A DNA stretch of 64,000 nucleotides from a bacterium D16-36 (GCA_003611745.1 RAYF01000035.1:1-64000), one strand, 5' to 3'. Counted from the first letter of the stretch, positions 9,619 to 19,480 are shown. The notes: generated by a model not told the origin, from the sequence alone. Program-made: numbers and translations.

Positions 9619-10062
9619 CTATTCTGCTGCGGATTGGACAACTGCCGTTTTGGAGTCGCCTTTCTTCGCTTTCTGCAGAACCGCCTGCACCAGCTTTTCA
9701 AAATTACTCCCCGAATGGCTGGCACCGCTGACAACATCCACCTTGATATCTTCCTGCTGCTCTATCAGCTGCTGGACATACTCCCTTGTATAACGGTTTG
9801 GGTATGTCCCCTGGACCGCCCCCATATTTTTCATATAAGCATTATCCCACGCTTTGATAAAACCGCTCTCATTTTTAGCATTAAACTCGGCCGAAACCAC
9901 AGTGCCATGTTTCACCTGAATCCGCAGGTACTCCTTCCAGCCATGCGAAAATTCAGACATCTCCGCAGTAAAATATCCATCTTTGAGGCCGCTGCCGCAG
10001 CCCGACAAACATAACGCAGCCAGAAAAACAAGCATCGATAATAACAATAATTTCTTTTTCAT
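9619..10062 (-). CDS. FMN-binding domain lipoprotein
   Basis: Secreted lipoprotein of 147 aa with a lipobox LSGC (C22) after a hydrophobic signal peptide. The rest is a single FMN-binding domain of the NqrC/RnfG/PplA kind, in which a threonine or serine of the SGATxS-like motif receives FMN covalently; here it reads VSGASHSG, with Ser in the usual Thr position. Such proteins carry electrons at the outer face, for example in flavin-based extracellular electron transfer or iron reduction. It is the last gene of a unit with FeoAB and a chemoreceptor, starting four bases after the receptor stop, which supports a link to iron or redox (inference). Confidence 0.85.
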   Translation of the reverse strand: MKKKLLLLSMLVFLAALCLSGCGSGLKDGYFTAEMSEFSHGWKEYLRIQVKHGTVVSAEFNAKNESGFIKAWDNAYMKNMGAVQGTYPNRYTREYVQQLIEQQEDIKVDVVSGASHSGSNFEKLVQAVLQKAKKGDSKTAVVQSAAE

Positions 10063-10066
10063 ACTG

Positions 10067-12049
10067 CTACTCCTCCTTTAACTTTACTGCTGAGACAATC
10101 TGCTCCAATTCTTCTGCCTGCTTTAATGACAAAGCCGCCGTCTCGTCTGTCTCCTTGGCAAGCTCCTGATTGGTACTGGCAATATTCAGCACAGTATGGA
10201 CTTCCTCGGACACCATGCCGATTGCTTCCTTCTGTTCCTCCGTAATATGAGTCATATTATTGGAAATCACAATAAAATCAGCTGTTGCCTCCCTGACATC
10301 CTGAAAAGAAGCCGCTGTCTCCTTGGCATTTTTCATCCCCTGTTCTATCGACAGGCTTGCCTTTCCTATAATTTCACCCGTCTTATCCAGCGCATCTGCC
10401 GTCTGCTCGGATAACAGGCTGATCTGCTGCGCAACCACTGCGAATCCCTTTCCTGCCTCGCCAGCCCTTGCTGCTTCTATGGAAGCATTTAAGGAGAGCA
10501 GGCTTGTCTGCGATGCGATTTCCTCAATCAAATGGCTGATTGTAATAATCTCCTGCATATCGTTATTAATGCTGTCCATCGTTACAAGCATATCATCCAT
10601 CTGCCGGATCCCCTCTTCCACACGGGCCCCAGCGGAATCCGCACTCTCTATGACATGGCCTGCATTCTCGCCAATCTCGTCAATCTTCTCTGTAATAATA
10701 TCTATTCTTTCTGTCAGGCGCTCCAGTGCCGCCGTCTGCTCCATGGAACCATCATACAGTTTCTTTGCATAGTCCAAAGTCTCAGATGAATTTCCGCTGA
10801 CTGCAACGGAGGACTGGTTGATACGGTGCATCGTATCATTCAATGAAACCGTTATCGACTGCAGCGCCTCTTTGATTGCAATGAAATCACCGTTGAAAGT
10901 ATCTCCGGCTTCTGCAGAATAATCCCCGGAAGAAAGCAGCCCCAGATAAGCAGTAATATCATCAATATATCCGGCAAGGCTCGATACCGTCTTAGACAAC
11001 GCCGTTGTAAGGATCTCTGCCTCTATATTATTATCTGCAAGAACCACCTCCTCCTTCAAATCTCCCGCTGACAGGGCGGTCAGCCTGTTCGTTGCCAGAG
11101 AAAGGGAATCTGATATCCTGTCTGCAACCTTTACAATAAGCTTTCGTGCGCAGATCTGCAGAACCAGAATAACAATAATGCTGACAGCCACAGACCACAA
11201 CATTATTTTCATAAAATCCTGGCCCGGGGCAGCTATCATCAACGTCCAGTTTGTCCCCGCCACCGGAGCGTAAGCTATGTAATACTGCTGCATATGAAAG
11301 AACACTGAGGCAGAATCTGACTGGAAATCAAGCATAGAATCAAACACCTTCTTATTCCTGCCAGAGCCATACAAATCATACAAATTCTGTTTCTTTTCCA
11401 TATCCGCCACATTCTTATCAGCAATAATATTTCCGCTGCCATCCACAAGATAGGCCAGCCCGCCCGCACCAATATTAATATTGGAGAGAACATCATTGAG
11501 CAGGTCGTACCGGTAGCTGCCGACAAGGTAACAGGAAAGATTTCCTTCATCATTGTACAGAGGTGTCCCAATAGAAAGCTGCCAGATGTCATCCGCATAA
11601 TGCGGCTTGCCGATTGTCATATTGTTTGTCTTAACCAAATCCTCAAAATACTCTTCTTCCGCTATTGAATCCTGCCCCATCTCATCCCCATAGAGCTTTT
11701 TGCCGGATTCATCATATGCCGCAATCCAGACAAACTCAATGCGCTGTTCGTATTTATCCAGTATCTGCTGTTTCTGTTCATTCGGTACAAAATCATTGGA
11801 CAGGTTTACTTCCTGTATCAAACTGTCCATCCGGTCTGTCAAAAGGTGGAGGTTTGAGCTAATATTCTGTGATGAAGTGCCTGCCGCCATCCGGAGGCTG
11901 TCATGGAGCACAGATGAAGTTGAAGTGAATGCCGCAACTATCATTAAAACCGTGAGCACAATACCCAGAGAAACGGAAATAGAAGTGACATAAACTACAA
12001 TAATCTGTTTAATACTTTGCTTTTTATTCTTTCTCTGTTTCTTTTTCAT
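10067..12049 (-). CDS. methyl-accepting chemotaxis protein (dCache-HAMP-MCP)
   Basis: Transmembrane chemoreceptor of 660 aa. TM1 is at about 13-42, followed by an extracytoplasmic dCache-type ligand domain (about 45-280), TM2 (about 283-305), HAMP (about 305-360) and a long coiled-coil signalling domain. The kinase-contacting tip contains LNASIEAARAGEAGKGFA. The product should control CheA activity in response to a ligand bound outside. It lies 24 bases after feoAB and 4 bases before the FMN lipoprotein, so it is likely co-expressed with iron uptake. No che genes are in the window. Confidence 0.93.
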   Translation of the reverse strand: MKKKQRKNKKQSIKQIIVVYVTSISVSLGIVLTVLMIVAAFTSTSSVLHDSLRMAAGTSSQNISSNLHLLTDRMDSLIQEVNLSNDFVPNEQKQQILDKYEQRIEFVWIAAYDESGKKLYGDEMGQDSIAEEEYFEDLVKTNNMTIGKPHYADDIWQLSIGTPLYNDEGNLSCYLVGSYRYDLLNDVLSNINIGAGGLAYLVDGSGNIIADKNVADMEKKQNLYDLYGSGRNKKVFDSMLDFQSDSASVFFHMQQYYIAYAPVAGTNWTLMIAAPGQDFMKIMLWSVAVSIIVILVLQICARKLIVKVADRISDSLSLATNRLTALSAGDLKEEVVLADNNIEAEILTTALSKTVSSLAGYIDDITAYLGLLSSGDYSAEAGDTFNGDFIAIKEALQSITVSLNDTMHRINQSSVAVSGNSSETLDYAKKLYDGSMEQTAALERLTERIDIITEKIDEIGENAGHVIESADSAGARVEEGIRQMDDMLVTMDSINNDMQEIITISHLIEEIASQTSLLSLNASIEAARAGEAGKGFAVVAQQISLLSEQTADALDKTGEIIGKASLSIEQGMKNAKETAASFQDVREATADFIVISNNMTHITEEQKEAIGMVSEEVHTVLNIASTNQELAKETDETAALSLKQAEELEQIVSAVKLKEE

Positions 12050-12073
12050 AGCACCTATTCCTTTACATAATTT

Positions 12074-14434
12074 TTAAAACAGCATCCTTCCAGCTATCTG
12101 GACAAAGAATGCACAAACCCATGCAATCACACACTGCCCCAGAACGACACAGGCAGCCCATTTTCCGCCAAGCTCCCTTTTGATTGAAGCAACTGCAGCA
12201 ACGCACGGCGTATAAAGCAGGCAGAATACCAGAAGGGATGCCGCAGAGAGCGGCGTCAATACCGCCATAAGGCTCTCTGTACCGCCGAACAGCACAGAAA
12301 GGGTGGAGACCACACTTTCCTTTGCCATAAAGCCTGCGATAAGCGAGGTAGAAATCCTCCAGTCGCCAAATCCCAACGGCGCAAACAGCGGTGCGCAGGC
12401 CCCAGCAACAACTGCCAGAATACTGTCCTTTGAATCCTGCACAATGTTCAGCCGCAAATCAAATGTCTGCAGGAACCAGATAACAATCGTTGCAATAAAT
12501 ATAACAGTGAATGCCCTCTGCAAAAAATCCTTCGCCTTATCCCATAAAAGCTGTGCTACATTTTTGGCCCCCGGCATCCTGTAGTTGGGAAGCTCCATCA
12601 CAAAGGGGACTGCTTCCCCCTTAAACACTGTCCCTTTTGAAACCAGTGCTGTCAGAATCCCAACTAAAATCCCGGTAAAATACAATGCAACCATAACGAA
12701 ACCAGCCTGCTCCTTAAAAAAGGCATTTGCAAAAAAACCATAAATAGGTAGTTTTGCCGTACAGCTCATAAAAGGCGTAAGTATAATCGTCATTTTGCGG
12801 TCCCGCTCCGAGGGCAGCGTCCTGCTTGCCATAACGCCGGGAACCGTACAGCCAAACCCAATCAACATCGGTACAATGCTGCGCCCTGACAGCCCAATCT
12901 TTCGAAGCAGCTTATCCATGACAAACGCAACACGGGCCATATAACCGCTGTCCTCCAGCATAGACAGGAAAAAGAACAGCGTCACGATAATTGGCAGGAA
13001 GCTCAGCACACTCCCCACGCCGTTAAAAATACCTTCTATCACAAGGGACTGCAGGACAGCATTGACATCCGCTGCTTTTAGGGCTGAATCAACAATCCCT
13101 GTAAGCCATGTAATCCCCTGCTCCAGCACCTCCTGCAGCCATGCCCCGATTACATTAAACGTAAGCCAGAATACCAGCGCCATTATGCCGATAAAAGATG
13201 GGATTGCAGTATACCTGCCGGTCAGGATCTTGTCAATCTTACGGCTCCTCTCATGTTCCCTGCTCTCCCTAGGCTTTATCACCGTCTGCTTTGCTAACTT
13301 CATGATAAAAGAAAAACGCATATCTGCAATTGCCGCTGCCCGGTCCAGCCCGCGCTCCTCCTCCATCTGGCAGATAATGTGTTCTATCATATCTTCCTCA
13401 TTCTGCGAAAGCTTTAGTGCATCCCGCACCAGATCATCCCCCTCTGCCAGCTTTCCCGCAGCAAAACGGAGCGGAATGCCTGCCCTCGCCGCATGGTCTT
13501 CAATCAACTCCATAATCCCATGCAGGCATCTATGTACTGCCCCGCCATTTTCATCCTTATCACAAAAATCAATCCTTCCCGGACGCTCCTGATATTGTGC
13601 GATATGGAGTGCATGGCTGATTAATTCGTCTATCCCCTCATTTTTCGCAGCAGAAATCGGTACAACCGGAATCCCCAGCATCTCTTCCAGCTCATTGATA
13701 TGAATGGCACCGCCGTTTCCCCTGACCTCATCCATCATATTTAGCGCAAGGACCATCGGTACATCCAGTTCCATAAGCTGCATCGTCAGGTAAAGATTCC
13801 GCTCTATATTTGTAGCATCTACAATATTAATAATACCAGTCGGCTTATCCTGAATGATAAACTGCCGTGTAACAATCTCCTCGCTACTGTAAGGCGACAT
13901 AGAATAAATCCCCGGCAAATCTGTAACTAATGTATTGGGATGGCCCTTTATCGCACCGGATTTCCGGTCTACAGTAACACCCGGAAAGTTCCCCACATGC
14001 TGGTTAGAACCAGTCAGCTGGTTAAAAAGCGTCGTTTTCCCGCAATTTTGGTTGCCTGCCAGCGCGAAAGCCAGCAAAACATCCTTAGGCAGGGGATTTT
14101 CATCTGCCTTGACATGGTACCTGCCTCCTTCACCTAGCCCCGGGTGTTCCCTTGTCCTCTTCCTTGCCCTGCTGCCCTCTGTTTCCTGCGCCGCCCTTGC
14201 TTCCAAAATGCTTTCTTCATCAATCTCTATTCTAGCGGCATCCTCCAAACGCAGCGTAAGCTCATAACCATGCAGCCAAAGCTCCATAGGATCCCCCATG
14301 GGAGCGTATTTTACAAGCGTAACCTCTGTTCCCGGCAGCACCCCCATATCAAGGAAATGCTGTCTCAGGGAGCCTTCACCCCCAACAACGGTAACAACGG
14401 CTGTCTTCCCTATCTCTAACTCTTTCAGTGTCAT
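12074..14434 (-). CDS. feoB: FeoA-FeoB fusion, ferrous iron transporter
   Basis: Ferrous iron uptake protein of the inner membrane. Residues 1-75 form a FeoA (SH3-like) domain that is normally a separate protein; a charged linker follows (75-118), then the FeoB G domain with G1 GNQNCGKT (127-134), G3 DLPG and G4 NMMD, the helical GDI-like region, and a C-terminal membrane permease with two Gate-type repeats (GFGCTVPGVMASRTL). At 786 aa it equals FeoB plus FeoA. A promoter lies immediately upstream and it leads an apparent operon with the MCP and FMN lipoprotein. I see no clear Fur box. Confidence 0.95.
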   Translation of the reverse strand: MTLKELEIGKTAVVTVVGGEGSLRQHFLDMGVLPGTEVTLVKYAPMGDPMELWLHGYELTLRLEDAARIEIDEESILEARAAQETEGSRARKRTREHPGLGEGGRYHVKADENPLPKDVLLAFALAGNQNCGKTTLFNQLTGSNQHVGNFPGVTVDRKSGAIKGHPNTLVTDLPGIYSMSPYSSEEIVTRQFIIQDKPTGIINIVDATNIERNLYLTMQLMELDVPMVLALNMMDEVRGNGGAIHINELEEMLGIPVVPISAAKNEGIDELISHALHIAQYQERPGRIDFCDKDENGGAVHRCLHGIMELIEDHAARAGIPLRFAAGKLAEGDDLVRDALKLSQNEEDMIEHIICQMEEERGLDRAAAIADMRFSFIMKLAKQTVIKPRESREHERSRKIDKILTGRYTAIPSFIGIMALVFWLTFNVIGAWLQEVLEQGITWLTGIVDSALKAADVNAVLQSLVIEGIFNGVGSVLSFLPIIVTLFFFLSMLEDSGYMARVAFVMDKLLRKIGLSGRSIVPMLIGFGCTVPGVMASRTLPSERDRKMTIILTPFMSCTAKLPIYGFFANAFFKEQAGFVMVALYFTGILVGILTALVSKGTVFKGEAVPFVMELPNYRMPGAKNVAQLLWDKAKDFLQRAFTVIFIATIVIWFLQTFDLRLNIVQDSKDSILAVVAGACAPLFAPLGFGDWRISTSLIAGFMAKESVVSTLSVLFGGTESLMAVLTPLSAASLLVFCLLYTPCVAAVASIKRELGGKWAACVVLGQCVIAWVCAFFVQIAGRMLF

Positions 14435-14465
14435 AAGTCAAAAATCCTTTCCTGCTTATGGCATT

Positions 14466-14494
14466 ATTCTACATCAATTTACCGTTCCCTGCAA
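14466..14494 (-). promoter_or_regulatory. promoter of the feoAB unit
   Basis: Minus strand TTGCAG (14494-14489), a 17-base spacer and TAGAAT (14471-14466), about 32 bases before the feoAB ATG and after the terminator of the preceding gene. Confidence 0.6.
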
Positions 14495-14520
14495 TATCTT
14501 GTTAAGCTTTCCTAATATAC

Positions 14521-14550
14521 AAAAAAGACACCGCAATGCGGTGCCTTTTT
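14521..14550 (-). terminator. terminator after the hemerythrin gene
   Basis: CACCGC/GCGGTG hairpin with a three-base loop followed on the minus strand by TCTTTTTT; A and T runs on both sides could let it act in both directions. It separates the hemerythrin gene from feoAB. Confidence 0.85.
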
Positions 14551-14581
14551 GCACAATACAATTACTGCCGTGCGTACCCAT

Positions 14582-15472
14582 TCAGCCCTGTTTGATACAA
14601 AACGCAAAATACCCAATGCCAGTATCAAAGAGAAGGCTGTAATACGGACGTCCTGTCTGGAACTCTCTGTCAAGTTCCTCTTTCGTCAGCACATCCTCCT
14701 CATACGGCTTATATTTTTGCAGGAGTGTGACACATGCATTCATACGGTCCATCAGCATCCATGAAATCTGCTTCGCTGCAGAAATAACCATGTTGTCCAC
14801 CTGCCTAAACTCCATTCCCATCATTTTTCCGACAGTACTTAAAACCAGACGCTCCTCCAGAACAAAATATACAGCCAGCTGCCTGCCTTCATCAGAGCGG
14901 TATGTCATGCGGAAAATAAGGCTGTCTGCAAATGCTTCCTTGGCATATTGTTCACTGATCAACTCGATATCCAGCCCAAAAACCTCGCCAACACTGTGGA
15001 TCAGTACATTTTCCAATGCTGCTGCCGTATTTTCCGGCAGTACCCCCTGTGTCCTTTTCACAATCTTTCCAGTAAGGGCACGATCCTCAATCATGATATG
15101 CCCAGTCAGCCATCCCAGACAAAAGCCCAGAAAATGTTCCATCTCCTCCTCGGAATAATCAGACTCAACTAGGCGCTTCTCAAGTGCAGGAACTGTCTTA
15201 TCACGAAAAATATCATGCAGGCGCTTATGCATCGCATATCCGCTGTACCCCGCATCCCTCATATACTTTTCTTCATCCTCAAAGTGCTGGATGGTATAGC
15301 TTTTAAGGAATTTTATCCCTTCCTCGCAGACCCACCGGCTTTTCTTCTCGTTATCACTGTAGTTTATCATTTTATGGACAATCGAAAACAGTCTCTGGTG
15401 CGCTTTATCAACGCTGCCCACTCCAATATTAAACCGATCGTCCCACTCTACCTCTTCAATCTCCCTGAACAT
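14582..15472 (-). CDS. bacteriohemerythrin with C-terminal CheX-like domain
   Basis: The first 135 residues are a hemerythrin four-helix bundle with every diiron ligand present: H25, H63, E67, H82, H86, H125 and D130, so it should bind O2 or sense O2, iron or redox state. The second half (about 140-296) looks like a CheX/CheC-family phosphatase fold (pattern around MMGMEF and a following helix). The ExxN active-site motif appears replaced (KQISWM where EIGNM is usual), so it may only bind a partner. That half is my reading of a weak pattern. The start follows AAGGAG. It begins 10 bases after the Big_2 gene stop and upstream of the feoAB promoter. Confidence 0.85.
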   Translation of the reverse strand: MFREIEEVEWDDRFNIGVGSVDKAHQRLFSIVHKMINYSDNEKKSRWVCEEGIKFLKSYTIQHFEDEEKYMRDAGYSGYAMHKRLHDIFRDKTVPALEKRLVESDYSEEEMEHFLGFCLGWLTGHIMIEDRALTGKIVKRTQGVLPENTAAALENVLIHSVGEVFGLDIELISEQYAKEAFADSLIFRMTYRSDEGRQLAVYFVLEERLVLSTVGKMMGMEFRQVDNMVISAAKQISWMLMDRMNACVTLLQKYKPYEEDVLTKEELDREFQTGRPYYSLLFDTGIGYFAFCIKQG

Positions 15473-15482
15473 ACCGCTCTCC

Positions 15483-17645
15483 TTAACGCCTGCCGATATT
15501 TTTCAGCACCGACGCTGCCGATGCAGGTGCATTTGCCGTAATCACAATCTTTGCTAACGCATGGCGGGTTACAGACGCCACTGTATAATCCATGGCCGCC
15601 GCTATAGGATACAGCCCCAGCCTTCCCTGGCTGTCCTCCTGTGGAGTAAACCCGTATGTCGTATTGCCGTTTATTACTTTTTTCGTAAAGTAATATTCAG
15701 CAAAAGGCTCAAAAGTAAGGTAAACCATATGTTTCCAGCCTGAATCATAACCGGCTAACAACTGCAGGGTACAGGAAGTAATCCCATTCGAATCTGATAC
15801 CGAATCTTTGCCGGAAACCGGAAGCGATGGATTTGCATCAGAAGACGCTGATGCCACTTCTACCGTTGCCGTGCCATCCTGATACTGCCTTTCAATCTTT
15901 GTACATTTCAAATCGTCATTTAACTTACCAACCTTCAAAACTGCAGTAGATGCCACACCGCTTGTTTCCGTCATAGTAAACTTCATTTCCCCGTCACTAT
16001 CTACATTATGTAATGCAATAAATACCAGAGAAATATAAAGGCCGTTCTCTGTTATCATATATTCTGGTGCCTCGGCATGGTTATTGTTGCCGACACTCAC
16101 TTTTATTTTATCATCTTTCAGGGTTGTATCTCCAAGTTTGACCGAACTGACAGCCTGCACTTTACGGCTGCCATCAGCATATGGTATTTTCACCCACCAC
16201 GAACTGTCCTCACCATATCTGAAAGAAGAGGCAGAACCATTTGGCTGCACAAATTCCTTTTTAAAATTCTGTGATAAATCCGCAAAACTTCCATCGCCGC
16301 TTGCCGGAAGTTCCTTCTTAGCAAAACTCATCGGCTGCGACGGTGAAGGATTGTCTGGGCTCGGCGAAGGATTATCCGGGCTCGGCGAAGGATTATCCGG
16401 GCTCGGCGAAGGCGTGACGCTGCTGCTTCCAGTTACTGTCACCACACAGGCTGCGGAAAATTCCCCATCCATCGTTGTCACTAATATTACAGTCGCCCCT
16501 GCTGAAATTGCAGTTACCTTTCCGGAACTGTCAACTCTCGCCACAGAATCATTGCCGCTTCTCCACATAACACTCTTTTCTGTTGCATCTGCAGGCAGTA
16601 TGGCGGCTGTCAGGGTACGCGTATCGCCCGCATTTAAACTAAGATGGTCGCTTGACAATGTCACTTTAGTTACAGGCACAATAGAAGGCCTCGGTGTCGG
16701 AACCGCTGTCGGAGAAGGCACAGGCGTCGCACTCGGCCTCGGTGTCGGCGTTGCCGGATTGCCGGAAACGATAACAGTGCACAATGCTATGAATCCTCCG
16801 TCTGCCGTTGTTACATAGACAAGGGTCGTCCCTGCTGACATTCCGGTTACCGTCCCGTCACTTCCAACCCTTGCCACGGCAGGATTGGCACTGGTCCATG
16901 TAACACGCTTATTTAGCGCAGATTCCGGAAGGATTGTTGCCTTCAGTGTCTTCTGTTTTGATACAGCCACCTGTATTGTCTTATCAGATAGCTTCACATT
17001 CGTTACAGCAGTGCCGCCCGGCGTGCTGGTCGGCTTTGGCGACCCCGTAGGCTGCGGCGTCCACACCGGCCTTGGGGATGCCGTGACAATATCACCGGAA
17101 CCCGACCTGTCATATACGATAACCTGACACTCATACATCTTGCCATTTCCATTATTCAAAATAGCATATACAGTAGTCTCCCCAAGGGAATTCGCAGTAA
17201 TCTCACCGGACTGCGAAACAGTGGCTACACTCTCATAGTCACTCCCCCAGAACAGGGAATCGCTTTTAGAAATCCCATAGACATTTAATTTCTGTTTTGA
17301 ACCCCTCTGGATAAAAACAGACTTTGAGCTGATATACTGCTTAGGGACCGTCACGTTACATTTATATTTTTTCTTCCCGACCTTAGCAGTAATCTTTGCC
17401 TTGCCCGCTTTTTTAGCCGTAACTTCGCCGTCCGCATCGACTTTTGCCACAGCCTTATTGCTGCTTGACCACTTAACTGTCTTCGTTGTGTTCTTAACAA
17501 ATAACTCCGCTGTATTCCCAATCGTAACCGTCACTGCTTTTTTATTTAACTTCGGTGAAGCAGCCGCTGCATAAAAATTAGGAGTACTGATTATCAGTCC
17601 AATAGCTAACACAAACGCAATGATTGCTTTTACTCTCTTACTCAT
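15483..17645 (-). CDS. secreted multi-Big_2 (Ig-like) surface protein
   Basis: Extracellular protein of 720 aa: a signal peptide (about 1-27), then at least three bacterial Ig-like Big_2 modules with the typical pattern WSSSNKAVAKVDADG / VTAKKAGKAKIT, separated by proline-rich linkers of TPRPSATPVPSPT type and a PSPSPDN unit repeated in tandem (around 16345-16405). The last 240 residues are a separate domain I do not recognise. There is no LPXTG anchor or choline-type repeat, so attachment to the wall is unclear. ATG 17645 follows GGGAGG. The tandem linker repeats may vary in number between strains. Confidence 0.85.
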   Translation of the reverse strand: MSKRVKAIIAFVLAIGLIISTPNFYAAAASPKLNKKAVTVTIGNTAELFVKNTTKTVKWSSSNKAVAKVDADGEVTAKKAGKAKITAKVGKKKYKCNVTVPKQYISSKSVFIQRGSKQKLNVYGISKSDSLFWGSDYESVATVSQSGEITANSLGETTVYAILNNGNGKMYECQVIVYDRSGSGDIVTASPRPVWTPQPTGSPKPTSTPGGTAVTNVKLSDKTIQVAVSKQKTLKATILPESALNKRVTWTSANPAVARVGSDGTVTGMSAGTTLVYVTTADGGFIALCTVIVSGNPATPTPRPSATPVPSPTAVPTPRPSIVPVTKVTLSSDHLSLNAGDTRTLTAAILPADATEKSVMWRSGNDSVARVDSSGKVTAISAGATVILVTTMDGEFSAACVVTVTGSSSVTPSPSPDNPSPSPDNPSPSPDNPSPSQPMSFAKKELPASGDGSFADLSQNFKKEFVQPNGSASSFRYGEDSSWWVKIPYADGSRKVQAVSSVKLGDTTLKDDKIKVSVGNNNHAEAPEYMITENGLYISLVFIALHNVDSDGEMKFTMTETSGVASTAVLKVGKLNDDLKCTKIERQYQDGTATVEVASASSDANPSLPVSGKDSVSDSNGITSCTLQLLAGYDSGWKHMVYLTFEPFAEYYFTKKVINGNTTYGFTPQEDSQGRLGLYPIAAAMDYTVASVTRHALAKIVITANAPASAASVLKNIGRR

Positions 17646-17776
17646 CTCGTTACCTCCCTTAACCACTGAATATTTTAATTATACAACTTCTGGCAGGATA
17701 AGTAAATACGAAAATGTAATTTGAGTTTCTCTATTTTTAAGATAAGATAACCTACAGGTATCGGCAGGCAGAGGAG

Positions 17777-19462
17777 TTAATTGTCCCCCTGCAGTGCATC
17801 AAATCCTTCCTCTCCGGTACGGACTTTTACAACATTCTCTACATCATATACAAAAATCTTCCCATCGCCGATATTTCCGGTATAAAGCGCTTTCTTAGCC
17901 GCCTCGACCACGGTATCCACAGGCACCGCACTGACAACTACTTCTACCTTCATCTTAGGAAGCAGCACAATGTCAAGTTCCGCACCACGGTACATTCTTG
18001 TAATACCCTTCTGCGCACCGCAGCCAAGCACCTGTGTCACAGTAATTCCGTTTACTCCGATAGAATTCATTGCCTCCTTCAAATCATCAAACTTACTCTG
18101 CTGGCAGATAATAGAAACCTTGGTGATTTTCTCTGTCAGGCCATCTGACTCCTTCTCTTTCTTCACCATAGGAGCTGCCTTGACCACCTCAACCGCTTTA
18201 TCCATAGGCACATTTCCTTTCAAAGTCTCGATAGATGTCCCCGCTGAGTAGAACATATTGCCTGCAGGCATAAAGTCCGCATATGCAGATGACAGGCCAT
18301 GCTCCTTTGCGTCCAGCCCGACAAGCTCCTCTTCTGCAGTAACACGCAGCCCCCAGACCTTATCCATTACTTTAAATACAATCCCCATTACAATAGCAGT
18401 ATAAATGCCGACCGTTACAATACCGAGGCACTGGATTCCCAAAAGCTTTACGCCGCCCCCGTAAAATAATCCGTCATGGATATCAAAAAGTCCTACTGCA
18501 AATGTACCAAAGAGGCCGTTGCATCCGTGGACTGCCACAGCACCAACCGGATCATCCACCCGCAGCTTATTTTCTACAAACCAGACACCGAAGCATACGA
18601 TAAGGCCGGAACAGATTCCTATTATAATAGATCCGGCACCGTCTACATTTGCACATCCTGCTGTGATTGCTACCAGACCCGCCAGAGAGCCATTTAAACA
18701 CATAGATACATCTGGTTTGCCGTATTTTCCCCATGTAAAAATCAATACGGCAAGCGTTGCAAATGCAGGAGCCAGCGTTGTTGTCCCAAGAATCTTAGCT
18801 AATTGAACAGAATCCGACGCAGCCGCACCATTAAAGCCATACCATGCAAACCAGAGGATAAAGCAGCCCAGTGCGCCGATTGTAAGGTTATGCCCCGGGA
18901 TCGCATGGGGCTTTCCTGTCCTTTTGCTAAATTTTCCGATACGCGGCCCAAGGATTGCCGCACCAATCAGCGCTGTGATACCGCCGACCATATGGATAAC
19001 ACAGGAACCTGCAAAGTCGACAAACCCAAGTTTTGCCAGCCACCCTTGGCTGTTCCATACCCAGCCGGCCTCAATCGGATAAACTACCATACTGATGATG
19101 GCAGAATAAACACAATACATGCTGAATTTCGTACGCTCTGCCATGGCACCTGATACAATTGTCGCACAGGTTGCACAGAAAACTAACTGAAAGAAAAACA
19201 TAGACCAGTTAAAGCCTTCAAAGTTAGTAAACATCCCGTACTCCGGCCTGCCAATGACACCGCCGTAATATGTACTGGAATTCATAATCCCATAACCAAA
19301 CAAAATAAATACGGCTGTTCCTATACAGAAATCCATCAGATTTTTCATAATAATATTTCCGGCATTCTTTGCCCTGGTAAAACCAGTCTCCACCATTGCA
19401 AATCCTGCCTGCATAAAGAATACCAATACGGCACCTAATAAATACCATACACTCATATCCAT
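17777..19462 (-). CDS. amt: ammonium transporter fused to a PII protein (Amt-GlnB)
   Basis: Ammonium channel of the inner membrane with its own regulator attached. About residues 1-405 form the 11-helix Amt/Mep/Rh channel (AMVETGFTRAKNAGN; the twin-His region includes HMVGGITA). A linker leads to a complete PII domain in the last 115 residues with a T-loop reading GITRMYRGAEL, where the Tyr corresponds to the uridylylation site of GlnB, and a C-terminal GDGKIFVYDV nucleotide-binding segment. Free PII normally plugs AmtB when nitrogen is plentiful; here the block would be intramolecular. ATG 19462 was chosen for GAGG at six bases. A 260-base structured leader precedes it. Confidence 0.95.
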   Translation of the reverse strand: MDMSVWYLLGAVLVFFMQAGFAMVETGFTRAKNAGNIIMKNLMDFCIGTAVFILFGYGIMNSSTYYGGVIGRPEYGMFTNFEGFNWSMFFFQLVFCATCATIVSGAMAERTKFSMYCVYSAIISMVVYPIEAGWVWNSQGWLAKLGFVDFAGSCVIHMVGGITALIGAAILGPRIGKFSKRTGKPHAIPGHNLTIGALGCFILWFAWYGFNGAAASDSVQLAKILGTTTLAPAFATLAVLIFTWGKYGKPDVSMCLNGSLAGLVAITAGCANVDGAGSIIIGICSGLIVCFGVWFVENKLRVDDPVGAVAVHGCNGLFGTFAVGLFDIHDGLFYGGGVKLLGIQCLGIVTVGIYTAIVMGIVFKVMDKVWGLRVTAEEELVGLDAKEHGLSSAYADFMPAGNMFYSAGTSIETLKGNVPMDKAVEVVKAAPMVKKEKESDGLTEKITKVSIICQQSKFDDLKEAMNSIGVNGITVTQVLGCGAQKGITRMYRGAELDIVLLPKMKVEVVVSAVPVDTVVEAAKKALYTGNIGDGKIFVYDVENVVKVRTGEEGFDALQGDN

Positions 19463-19480
19463 AATAATCCTCACTTTCTG

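Noticed and set aside
16345-16405. Short tandem repeat considered as a CRISPR-like array
   Set aside because: The units are contiguous and in frame, encoding PSPSPDN linkers. There are no spacers.
16084-16818. Long plus-strand frame opposite the Big_2 protein
   Set aside because: It is the antisense shadow of the proline-rich tandem linkers and Ig-like repeats; the minus frame has a signal peptide and ribosome site.
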